A DNA stretch of 21,016 nucleotides from Planctomycetales bacterium (GTDB lineage Bacteria; Planctomycetota; UBA11346): assembly GCA_025362255.1 (NCBI GenBank), contig JANYGY010000183.1, positions 1-21,016 of the forward strand, in the 5' to 3' direction. Within the stretch, counting starts at the first letter, position 1; every line of letters starts with the position of its first letter. Below the pieces are notes generated by a model that saw only the letters and a list, made by a program, of their open reading frames with translations, was not told the DNA's origin and made no database searches. The translations under genes were made by a program, and so were the position numbers. Shown piece by piece: positions 1-6,441 of this stretch.

Positions 1-1730
1 AATGGGGAAAGCAGCGGGCTGGTGATCACGGACGTGATGCCCGGACGCGGCACGATGAGCGTCCGGGAAACCGTCACGTCGCTGACGCTGAACAATCCGA
101 GCTCGCAGGTGCCGCCTTTGCCCGCGCCATTGTAATGAAGGAGGTTGTCCGTGATCAGCGCGTGGTCGACACGATAGAGTGCGATTCCGGCGCCGTCATT
201 GTCATAACACAGATTGCTCTTGGCGATCATGAGAGGGCTGTAACCGGGATATTCAGGGCCGTCATCGTGCGGGAGTTGATTATAGAACCCGATCCCGTTG
301 CTCCCTTCCCAGGATCCGGTGTTCTTGTTCGGAAAATGGATCCGACTGCCAGAGATCCGATTACCGATCACTTCGATATGGGGGCCTGCAGCGGTATCGA
401 CGGCCAATGAGGAACAGATGGCGATGCCCCCTTGGCTCCATACCGAACGAAAGCCGCAACCGCTGATGCGGTTACTGAGGATTCGCAGATGATCGCTGCG
501 CGAGGTATTCAAACCGTCGCCACCAAGCGCGGTTAACTCGCAATCATCGATCGTCACGTGGTGACATCGCATCAGATGAATGCCATTGCCAGCAAGGTCG
601 TCGGCCATCGCCGGATCGCTGATGATGGCCAGCCCGGTTATCCGCAGATACGCCGCATCATCGCAACGCACCCCGTCCCACGCCCCACTCACCAGCACCG
701 AGCTCTTCCCCGGAGATCCAGCAATCGTGATCCATTGGTTCGCTGTCCCACGACAATTGACGAAACTATGGAGGTTGCCATTCAAGGGTCCGATATGCCG
801 GCCTGGAAGCAGCAAAATGAGATCACCTGGACGTGCTGCGGCGGCAGCGGCAGTCAGGGTTGCGAAAGTGTTTGGGCCTGGAGCCGCCTGAGTCATCGCA
901 GTTTCCGGCGTCACCGAGAGCACCCGCCCGGCAAGGCCGGCCGCGCCTGCCCAGGCGCGCTCTCCGACACTCACCAAGCGTTCGGCGCCGTGCGTGTCGG
1001 TCACCCGCACGCGCCCTGCGCCTACGGCCACCGACGTGGCGGATCGATCGGTCGCGACCTCGAATTGAGTACCCACCACCGCCACGGTCAGGTGGGCGGT
1101 CGCGACGGTGAACGACGTCCCTGCCGGCTGATGAGCGATGTTCGCCGTCAGCTGTCCGGCAAGCAGGGTCACGCCGGTGCCATAAATAAGCTGATCGATA
1201 CGCAGACGTCCGGCGTCATCCACCTGCACCCGCGAGCCATCATCAAATGTCAGTTCGCACGGACCTGTGCACTGAGTGCCAGCGGGCATGCGCATGAGCT
1301 GGCCATGATGCGGTGAGGTGACGGCCACCGTTGGCGACACCGTGATGACCGGAGCCGTCGCCACGGGCTCTGATTCGTGCGCCGGGCGATACATCCAGCC
1401 CACCCCACACGCGACCATCACCATTGCCGCCGCAGCCATCCACCCAGCGGCATACCGTAGCCAGCTGCGGCCCACCGCACGCGCGCTCGAACGACGAATT
1501 CTAGGCCGCCGTGCAGGCTGTTTGGGCGCCACGGGATTCAGCTCCGGCAGATGGCGGGCCTGACGTGCGGCCACCGCCACCCGGAGACTGGCGTCAATCC
1601 TCGCCGCACGCGCAAAGGCCACTTGGTGTTGCCGGTCTGCAAGCAGCCACGCCTCAAACCGAGCGATACCCGCCGCATCGAGATCTCCATCCAGATAGGC
1701 ATCGATCATCGCCATGGCCGATTCATCCAT
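1..1730 (-). CDS. FecR-like membrane protein with beta-helix ectodomain (3' end cut by window)
   Basis: A long open frame, not closed within the window, gives at least 576 residues. Residues 1-50 resemble the short acidic/helical N-terminus of planctomycete-type FecR or anti-sigma proteins (AYLDGDLDAAGIARFEAWLL, 11-30). A basic stretch (70-90) precedes one membrane helix at about 92-113. A FecR-type domain lies at about 140-260, with the typical core TSFTVATAHLTVAVVGTQFE near 205-224. From about 288 a pectate-lyase-like right-handed beta-helix begins (FATLTAAAAAARPGDLILLL), followed by repeated N-x-I/D-x-C-type coils. A basic N-terminus before a single helix suggests a cytoplasmic N-terminus and an exported C-terminal part. 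The start ATG overlaps the sigma-factor stop by 8 bases, so the pair is probably co-translated. By analogy with FecI/FecR it may control the upstream sigma factor. The beta-helix may bind or cleave polysaccharide, but no catalytic residues could be assigned. Alternative ATGs lie at codons 6 and 8. Confidence 0.85.
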   Translation of the reverse strand, partial: MDESAMAMIDAYLDGDLDAAGIARFEAWLLADRQHQVAFARAARIDASLRVAVAARQARHLPELNPVAPKQPARRPRIRRSSARAVGRSWLRYAAGWMAAAAMVMVACGVGWMYRPAHESEPVATAPVITVSPTVAVTSPHHGQLMRMPAGTQCTGPCELTFDDGSRVQVDDAGRLRIDQLIYGTGVTLLAGQLTANIAHQPAGTSFTVATAHLTVAVVGTQFEVATDRSATSVAVGAGRVRVTDTHGAERLVSVGERAWAGAAGLAGRVLSVTPETAMTQAAPGPNTFATLTAAAAAARPGDLILLLPGRHIGPLNGNLHSFVNCRGTANQWITIAGSPGKSSVLVSGAWDGVRCDDAAYLRITGLAIISDPAMADDLAGNGIHLMRCHHVTIDDCELTALGGDGLNTSRSDHLRILSNRISGCGFRSVWSQGGIAICSSLAVDTAAGPHIEVIGNRISGSRIHFPNKNTGSWEGSNGIGFYNQLPHDDGPEYPGYSPLMIAKSNLCYDNDGAGIALYRVDHALITDNLLHYNGAGKGGTCELGLFSVSDVTVSRTLIVPRPGITSVITSPLLSP

Positions 1731-2259
1731 GGGAATTTCCGCCGGCCAAACGACGTTCGATGCATGCGCGCAGCACCGCCCGGATGCGATGTAATTGCAC
1801 CCGCACCGTCCCGACGGCGAGCGACAACTGACTTCCGATTTCGGCCGGGGCGAGGCCCTCGTAATAATGAAGCCGGACCAGGTCCCACGCCCGGCCCTTC
1901 ACGGCTTCGAGGCAGCACGCCAGGGCCACACGCTCGGCCTCAAGATCGTCATCCAGACTGCCGTTGATCGCCGCCAGAGCGTCGAGCAGCAGCGGATCAG
2001 ATAGAACCTGACGCTGACGGCTCAGCGTGCGCCACCGCATTCGCACTAGATTGCGCGCAATGCCCAAGGTCCAACTGGTGAAGGTGCCACAGGGCTGCCA
2101 CGAGGCGAAACTGCGAAATGCCGCAATTGCCACTTCCTGCACCAAGTCATCGGCGGCGATATGATCACGCATCAAGCTGTGAATGTACCCCGCCACCGCC
2201 GGCTGGGCGTGCGTCCACAGCAAGGTGAAGTGCAGTTCTTCGGGCGGCGGAGTGGCCAT
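1723..2259 (-). CDS. ECF-type RNA polymerase sigma factor
   Basis: The product is a 178-residue sigma-70 family protein of the short extracytoplasmic-function type. Region 2 spans about residues 10-77 and contains the core-binding element DDLVQEVAIAAFRSF (37-51) and the TSWTLGIARN helix (61-70). Region 4 spans about 113-170, with a helix-turn-helix around GLAPAEIGSQLSLAVGTVRV. There is no region 1 or 3. It resembles the planctomycete/verrucomicrobial sigma subgroup that sits beside FecR-like genes. The chosen ATG gives the MATPPPEELHFTLLW start; the frame extends upstream to TTG at 2286 and ATG at 2271. No convincing ribosome site decides between them. The downstream FecR-like gene overlaps its end and is the likely regulator. 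The target promoters cannot be read from the window. Confidence 0.88.
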   Translation of the reverse strand: MATPPPEELHFTLLWTHAQPAVAGYIHSLMRDHIAADDLVQEVAIAAFRSFASWQPCGTFTSWTLGIARNLVRMRWRTLSRQRQVLSDPLLLDALAAINGSLDDDLEAERVALACCLEAVKGRAWDLVRLHYYEGLAPAEIGSQLSLAVGTVRVQLHRIRAVLRACIERRLAGGNSHG

Positions 2260-2308
2260 GCAGCAGTACATTGCCGGTGGCGGCAAAATGTTACACCGTG
2301 ATTGCCCG

Positions 2309-2318
2309 GCACGCGTGC
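2309..2318. promoter_or_regulatory. 10-bp perfect palindrome upstream of the sigma gene
   Basis: GCACGCGTGC is its own reverse complement. It lies in the 69-base gap between the menB stop and the sigma-factor start, about 50 bases ahead of the chosen start codon. It could be an operator for the sigma/FecR unit. In GC-rich DNA a 10-bp palindrome may also arise by chance, so this is only a candidate. Confidence 0.2.
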
Positions 2319-2328
2319 TTTCTACCCA

Positions 2329-3204
2329 TCACGGCAAGCGTGGAAATTTGGTGAAATCCGGTTTGCGTTTTTCGAGGTAGGCGCGGTGGCCTTCGCTGCC
2401 TTCTTCGCTCATATAATAGAGCAGGGTGGCGTTGCCGGCGAGTTCCTGCAATCCGGCTTGCCCGTCGCAGTCGGCGTTGAAGGCGGACTTCAAGCAGCGC
2501 AGGGCGAGCGGCGAGTGGACGAGCATCTCATCGCACAGGGCGATGGTCTTCTCTTCGAGTTCGGCGAGCGGCACGACGTCGTTGACCAAGCCCATTTCAT
2601 AGGCCCGCTGCGCGTCGTACTGGCGGCAGGTGAACCAGAATTCGCGCGCGCGTTTTTGGCCGATGCAGCGAGCGAGGTAGCTTGCGCCATAACCGCCGTC
2701 GAATGAGCCGACCTTGGGCCCGGTCTGGCCGAAGCGGGCGTTGTCAGCGGCGATCGACAGGTCGCACACCAAGTGCAGCACCTGCCCGCCGCCGATCGCC
2801 CACCCCGCGACCATCGCCACCACCGGTTTGGGACAGGTGCGGATTTCGCGTTGGAAATCGAGCACATTGAGTCGCGGTACGACATCGCCCTGTTGTCCGC
2901 CGACATAGCCGCCGTGGCCGCGCACGCGCTGGTCGCCGCCCGAGCAGAAGGCCTTTGGCCCCTGGCCGGTAAGGATGATCGCGCCGACTTCGAGGTCATC
3001 TCGCGCATGCTGCAACGCGTCACGCAGCTCTTGCACGGTCTTCGGCGTGAACGCGTTGTGCACCTCGGGGCGATTGATCGTCAGCTTGGCGATCTTGCCG
3101 GCCGGGCGCTCGGTGTGGGTGTAGAGCACGTCCTCGTAACCGCGCACGATGGGCTGCCAGACGGCGCCTGGACGGATGGGATTTTCAGGTGCGGGTGTAG
3201 TCAT
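2329..3204 (-). CDS. menB: 1,4-dihydroxy-2-naphthoyl-CoA synthase (MenB)
   Basis: MenB is a crotonase-fold enzyme that closes the naphthoate ring of menaquinone, converting o-succinylbenzoyl-CoA to 1,4-dihydroxy-2-naphthoyl-CoA in the cytoplasm. The 291 residues match the family length. Family-specific motifs are SGGDQRVRG (88-96), the oxyanion-hole region VAGWAIGGGQ (132-141), QTGPKVGSFDGGYG (160-173), EMGLVNDVVPL (203-213), the LLYYMSEEGSEG region (261-272) and the C-terminal KPDFTKFPRLP. The glycine at 162 (QTGPKV) is the residue found in bicarbonate-dependent MenB such as that of E. coli; the mycobacterial type has aspartate there. The gene follows ccsA on the same strand after 46 bases, which fits a respiratory cluster. 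No other men gene is in the window. No clear Shine-Dalgarno sequence precedes the ATG. Confidence 0.96.
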   Translation of the reverse strand: MTTPAPENPIRPGAVWQPIVRGYEDVLYTHTERPAGKIAKLTINRPEVHNAFTPKTVQELRDALQHARDDLEVGAIILTGQGPKAFCSGGDQRVRGHGGYVGGQQGDVVPRLNVLDFQREIRTCPKPVVAMVAGWAIGGGQVLHLVCDLSIAADNARFGQTGPKVGSFDGGYGASYLARCIGQKRAREFWFTCRQYDAQRAYEMGLVNDVVPLAELEEKTIALCDEMLVHSPLALRCLKSAFNADCDGQAGLQELAGNATLLYYMSEEGSEGHRAYLEKRKPDFTKFPRLP

Positions 3205-3250
3205 GGTTTGGTGGAATCGTGGTTATGAAAAAAAATTAATGTGAGGCAGG

Positions 3251-5095
3251 CTAAATCGCTGGAGCCGTTGTGGTCACCACGCGGCCCGCGCGCCGGATCG
3301 CGATCAACTGCCAGATGGTGAGGATGGTCTGCGCCGCCGCCAACGGCAGCACGATCGCCTGTCCGCCGTTGCCGAACGCGTACGCGTGCAGGCCGGCACC
3401 GAGGATGAAATTCACTCCGTACCAGCTCCACACCACTGACAGGAAGCCGAGCACCGACCACGCCGCGAGCCCAGTCGGCCCGACCACCCCGACGTAGCGC
3501 AGGTGCAGCGGGATGAGATAGGTCAGCACGATCAGCAGCGCGCCGACCTCTTTCGGATCCCAGCCCCAGAAGCGGCCCCAGGCCTGATCGGCCCACACCG
3601 CGCCGAGCAACGTGCCCGCGGCCATCAGCACCGTGCCCCACTGCAGGCAGCGATACAGGCTGCGGCTTTCGTCGACGCTCACCGCCCGTTTCTGCCGCCA
3701 GGCCTGCCACATGACGACATTGCCAAGGACCAGGGCCAAGACTAAAGGCGCATAAGCACCGACCACGGTTTTGACATGGATCCACAACCAGAATTTCGAG
3801 CGCAGCACCGGCTGCAGTTGACCGATGTGCTGCCCGAGATCGGGCGGCATCGCTTCACCGATCATCGCACACAGCGCGGCACCGATGCCGCCGGCCACGG
3901 CGTAGATGCCCTTGCCGCTGAGACGGGTGAAGAACAGGCCGAGGATCGCCACGATCAGGCCGACATAGATCAGCGTCTCATAGAGATTCGTCACCGCACC
4001 CAGGCCAGTGATCACGGTGCGCACCGCCAGGCCCGCGACCGTCGCGATGATCGCGATGGTGGTCAGTGCCAGACCGATGCGACGCCACCAGCGGCGAGCA
4101 TGAGTGGCCTGGCTGCCGCCTAAACCACCCGTGCCGCCTAAGCCACCTGCGCCGCCCAAACCAAAAGCGACTGCCAGTCCGCCAGCGAGAAACCCGATCC
4201 AGGCGATGGTGAAGGGTCGCGCCCGGATGTAGATCAACTCTGCGGAGATGAGTCCCGCCGACGGATACGCATGCCGGCCAAGATCGGCGTCACGCGCCAG
4301 CCCGCGGATGCGCAAGCTGTCGGCATTCAACGGCGCGCGCATCACCGCAGCCAAGCCAGCCGGCGCTTCACGCAGCAGCGGATCCGGACTGCGCACCAGA
4401 TCCTCCCAGGTCAGCCAGATATCGGCGTCTTTGAGGCGTGCGGCCTGATCCGGTTGAGTCGCCACCAGCTCGCGTAATTGAGTCTGCCACGGACGCTCGA
4501 TCGAGTTGTTCTGCGGCGACTGGCTCGCCAATAAAAGCCGCGGCGCCACGACGGTCAGCAACCACCGGCGTTCGTCATCGCTGATCGCCAAGGGAGTCAG
4601 TCGCAGACTGCGACCGCCGACCATTTCCAACGCTTCGCCGTAGCGATTGGCCAACGTCACCAAGGCCGCCTCGTCGGCGCTCCACGGCTCGATGATGCCG
4701 GTTTGATCGATCCGTTGCCGCTTGGCGACGGCCCCCTCCAACCGTGCGCGCAGGGACTCGACCTGATGCAGCGAGGCGCGCTGTTCAGCTTCCGGTAGCG
4801 CCAGATCCTTGCGCAACGGCAACCACGGCACGTAGACCAGCGGCCGGTCGGCCCACGCCGACGGGTCAGCCATGATCGCCTGCGCTAATTCGGTCGGACT
4901 CTGGTCCTTGGCCAAACGCGCGGTGAACGCCACGGTCAACAGCATCTCATCGGCGGCGACCGCGAAGGGTTTTATCCGGCCCTGATGCAGCACCGGCAGT
5001 GCGTCCAGTTTGTCAGACTGCGGAGCCGAAAGCTCAGCAGCCTGCACCTGAACGAAAAAAACCACGGCCAGCAGCAGAGCGGAAAATGCACGCAT
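3251..5095 (-). CDS. ccsA: cytochrome c biogenesis protein CcsA/ResC type
   Basis: This 614-residue protein belongs to the haem-handling CcsA/ResC family of cytochrome c maturation System II, which delivers haem to apocytochromes outside the cytoplasmic membrane. A signal peptide (about residues 1-19) leads into an extracytoplasmic domain of roughly 250 residues that starts with LPVLHQGRIKPFAVAADEML, a form seen in CcsA homologues with long N-termini. About eight membrane helices follow. The signature WWD-like loop WGRFWGWDPKEVGALL is present (WGWDPKE at 510-516). Flanking histidines sit in the WIHVKTVVGAY helix and at 570 (LHAYAFG). The N-terminal domain does not look like ResB/CcsB, so this is not obviously a CcsBA fusion, and the partner is not in the window. 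A Gly-rich GLGGxG repeat interrupts the loop after the first helix. Start: ATG with a distant GAGG 13 bases upstream. Confidence 0.9.
   Translation of the reverse strand: MRAFSALLLAVVFFVQVQAAELSAPQSDKLDALPVLHQGRIKPFAVAADEMLLTVAFTARLAKDQSPTELAQAIMADPSAWADRPLVYVPWLPLRKDLALPEAEQRASLHQVESLRARLEGAVAKRQRIDQTGIIEPWSADEAALVTLANRYGEALEMVGGRSLRLTPLAISDDERRWLLTVVAPRLLLASQSPQNNSIERPWQTQLRELVATQPDQAARLKDADIWLTWEDLVRSPDPLLREAPAGLAAVMRAPLNADSLRIRGLARDADLGRHAYPSAGLISAELIYIRARPFTIAWIGFLAGGLAVAFGLGGAGGLGGTGGLGGSQATHARRWWRRIGLALTTIAIIATVAGLAVRTVITGLGAVTNLYETLIYVGLIVAILGLFFTRLSGKGIYAVAGGIGAALCAMIGEAMPPDLGQHIGQLQPVLRSKFWLWIHVKTVVGAYAPLVLALVLGNVVMWQAWRQKRAVSVDESRSLYRCLQWGTVLMAAGTLLGAVWADQAWGRFWGWDPKEVGALLIVLTYLIPLHLRYVGVVGPTGLAAWSVLGFLSVVWSWYGVNFILGAGLHAYAFGNGGQAIVLPLAAAQTILTIWQLIAIRRAGRVVTTTAPAI
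4115..4168. repeat. three-copy 18-bp tandem repeat inside ccsA
   Basis: Three imperfect 18-base units starting with GCCGCC lie head to tail at 4115, 4133 and 4151. On the coding (minus) strand they encode the Gly-rich stretch GLGGAGGLGGTGGLGG, a flexible linker in a loop between membrane helices. The multiple-of-three unit keeps the frame, so copy number could vary between strains without disrupting the gene. Confidence 0.75.
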
Positions 5096-5239
5096 AGATG
5101 AAACGTTACCTCGGCTTGGATGGATGCATCTTAGGAAGTCTATCTTGCACCGTGCATGCGGCAGGTGGCAGGCATCAAGCCGGATTTCAACATTCCATGG
5201 GCCGTTTCATTTCCCGCATAACCACCGCCGCATGTGTGG

Positions 5240-5258
5240 CATGGGCGGCTCGCCCATG
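5240..5258. repeat. REP-like hairpin downstream of the DAHP synthase gene
   Basis: CATGGGCG / CGCCCATG form perfect 8-bp arms around a 3-base loop, flanked by GTGTGG on the left. The hairpin begins 8 bases past the DAHP synthase stop, in the 170-base gap before ccsA. It lacks a T-tract, so it is a poor classical terminator. As I recall, a similar CATGGGCG-type hairpin with an adjacent GTGTGG occurs dispersed through many planctomycete and related genomes, so an interspersed palindromic repeat is the favoured reading. Only one copy was noticed in this window. The rest of the gap (5096-5239) shows no gene. Confidence 0.5.
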
Positions 5259-5265
5259 TTCGATG

Positions 5266-6342
5266 TCACCGTCCGCGCTGACGCCGCGTGGCCACTGCCC
5301 GCGCAAGGCCCTCCAGCACCGGCACGGTGTCATCCCACCCCAGGCAGGCATCGGTCACGCTCTGGCCATACGTCAGCGGATTCGCGGCATGCGGCTTCGG
5401 CGGCAGATTCTGCCGGCCGCTGACCAGATGACTTTCGATCATTACCCCGCTGAGGGCGCGATTGCCCCCGGCGATCTGCTCGGCGAGGTCCGCCGCGACC
5501 AGCGGCTGGCGCGCGAAGTCCTTTGCCGAATTGCCATGGCTGCAATCGACCATCAACCGTTGCGGCAGGCCGGCCTTGGTCAGCGCGGCGATCGCGGCGG
5601 CGATGTGTGGCGCATCATAATTCGGCCCCGAATTGGCACCGCGCAAAATCACATGGCAATCAGGATTGCCCCGAGTCGAGACGATCGCCGCCACGCCTTC
5701 CTTGGTCACCGACAGGAAATGATGGTGATGGCTGGCGGCGTTGCAGGCGTCGATCGCAATCTGCAGATTGCCATCGGTGCCATTCTTGAAACCGACCGGC
5801 ATCGACAGGCCAGAGGCCAATTCGCGATGGCATTGGCTTTCGGTGGTGCGCGCGCCGATCGCGCCCCAACTCACCAGATCGGCGATGAATTGCGGCGAAA
5901 TCAAATCGAGGAATTCGCAGCCGACGGGCAGGCCGAGTTCTGCCACCGTGCGTAGGAATCGCCGTCCCAGGCGCAGACCGTCGTTGACCCGGAACGAGCC
6001 ATCGAGCTGCGGATCGTTGATCAGCCCTTTCCAGCCGACGGTGGTGCGCGGCTTTTCGAAATACACCCGCATCACGATCAGCAGATCGCTCGCCAGGCGT
6101 TGTGCCTCACGCGCCAGGCGGCGGGCATATTCCTCACCGGCCGCGATGTCATGGATCGAGCACGGACCGATGACCACGATCAACCGGTCATTGCTGCCGT
6201 TGAGCGCCGCCGCCACTGCGGTCCGGCCCAACGCGACAGTCGCCGAGGCCTGATCAGTCAGGGGGATCTCCTCCATCAGGATCGCTGGCGGCAACAGCGG
6301 CCGCAAACCATCAACCCGCAGATCATCCGTCGCATAGCGCAT
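5266..6342 (-). CDS. aroG: 3-deoxy-7-phosphoheptulonate synthase, class I (AroF/G/H type)
   Basis: DAHP synthase condenses phosphoenolpyruvate with erythrose 4-phosphate, the first step of aromatic amino acid and chorismate synthesis. The 358 residues match the 350-360 of the E. coli AroF/AroG/AroH enzymes. Motifs in order are VIGPCSIHD (57-65, metal-binding Cys61), YFEKPRTTVGWKGL (94-107), GAIGARTTESQCHRELASG (160-178), GFKNGTDG (184-191), FLSVTKEG (209-216), RGANSGPNYD (234-243), VDCSHGNSAKD (265-275, His269), MIESHL (301-306, Glu303) and LTYGQSVTDACLGW (323-336, metal ligand Asp331). Which aromatic amino acid inhibits it cannot be told, so the symbol stands for the family. It is divergent from hrpB. 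Chorismate made through this pathway feeds menaquinone synthesis, consistent with menB nearby. Confidence 0.95.
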   Translation of the reverse strand: MRYATDDLRVDGLRPLLPPAILMEEIPLTDQASATVALGRTAVAAALNGSNDRLIVVIGPCSIHDIAAGEEYARRLAREAQRLASDLLIVMRVYFEKPRTTVGWKGLINDPQLDGSFRVNDGLRLGRRFLRTVAELGLPVGCEFLDLISPQFIADLVSWGAIGARTTESQCHRELASGLSMPVGFKNGTDGNLQIAIDACNAASHHHHFLSVTKEGVAAIVSTRGNPDCHVILRGANSGPNYDAPHIAAAIAALTKAGLPQRLMVDCSHGNSAKDFARQPLVAADLAEQIAGGNRALSGVMIESHLVSGRQNLPPKPHAANPLTYGQSVTDACLGWDDTVPVLEGLARAVATRRQRGR

Positions 6343-6441
6343 GGCGGAAAAGTTTCGTGAAACAGGCGTGGTGCAAGACGCGGGTGGTCGCTCAAAGAAA
6401 TTCGAAAAGAGGTTAGCGCATGCGCGTGAGGCTGGGCACGC
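6343..6441. promoter_or_regulatory. divergent intergenic region, DAHP synthase / hrpB
   Basis: This 99-base gap must hold the promoters of both divergent genes. Two small symmetric elements are visible: GTTTC-GT-GAAAC at 6352-6363, just upstream of the DAHP synthase start, and the palindrome GCGCATGCGC at 6416-6425, in the hrpB leader. No clear -35/-10 pair could be assigned. A GAGG at 6428-6431, ten bases before the hrpB ATG, is a plausible ribosome site. Confidence 0.35.

Noticed and set aside
135..1967. Several plus-strand open frames at the left end
   Set aside because: They lie opposite the continuous minus-strand FecR/beta-helix and sigma genes, which show recognisable domains; the plus-strand translations are Arg/Pro/His-rich and match nothing.
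3205..3250. A-rich run between menB and ccsA as a terminator
   Set aside because: The minus strand has eight T residues in a row, but no stable stem precedes them, so I did not call a terminator.
5098..5955. Plus-strand frame of 285 codons
   Set aside because: It runs antisense to the DAHP synthase, whose motifs are unmistakable, and is a by-product of high GC content.
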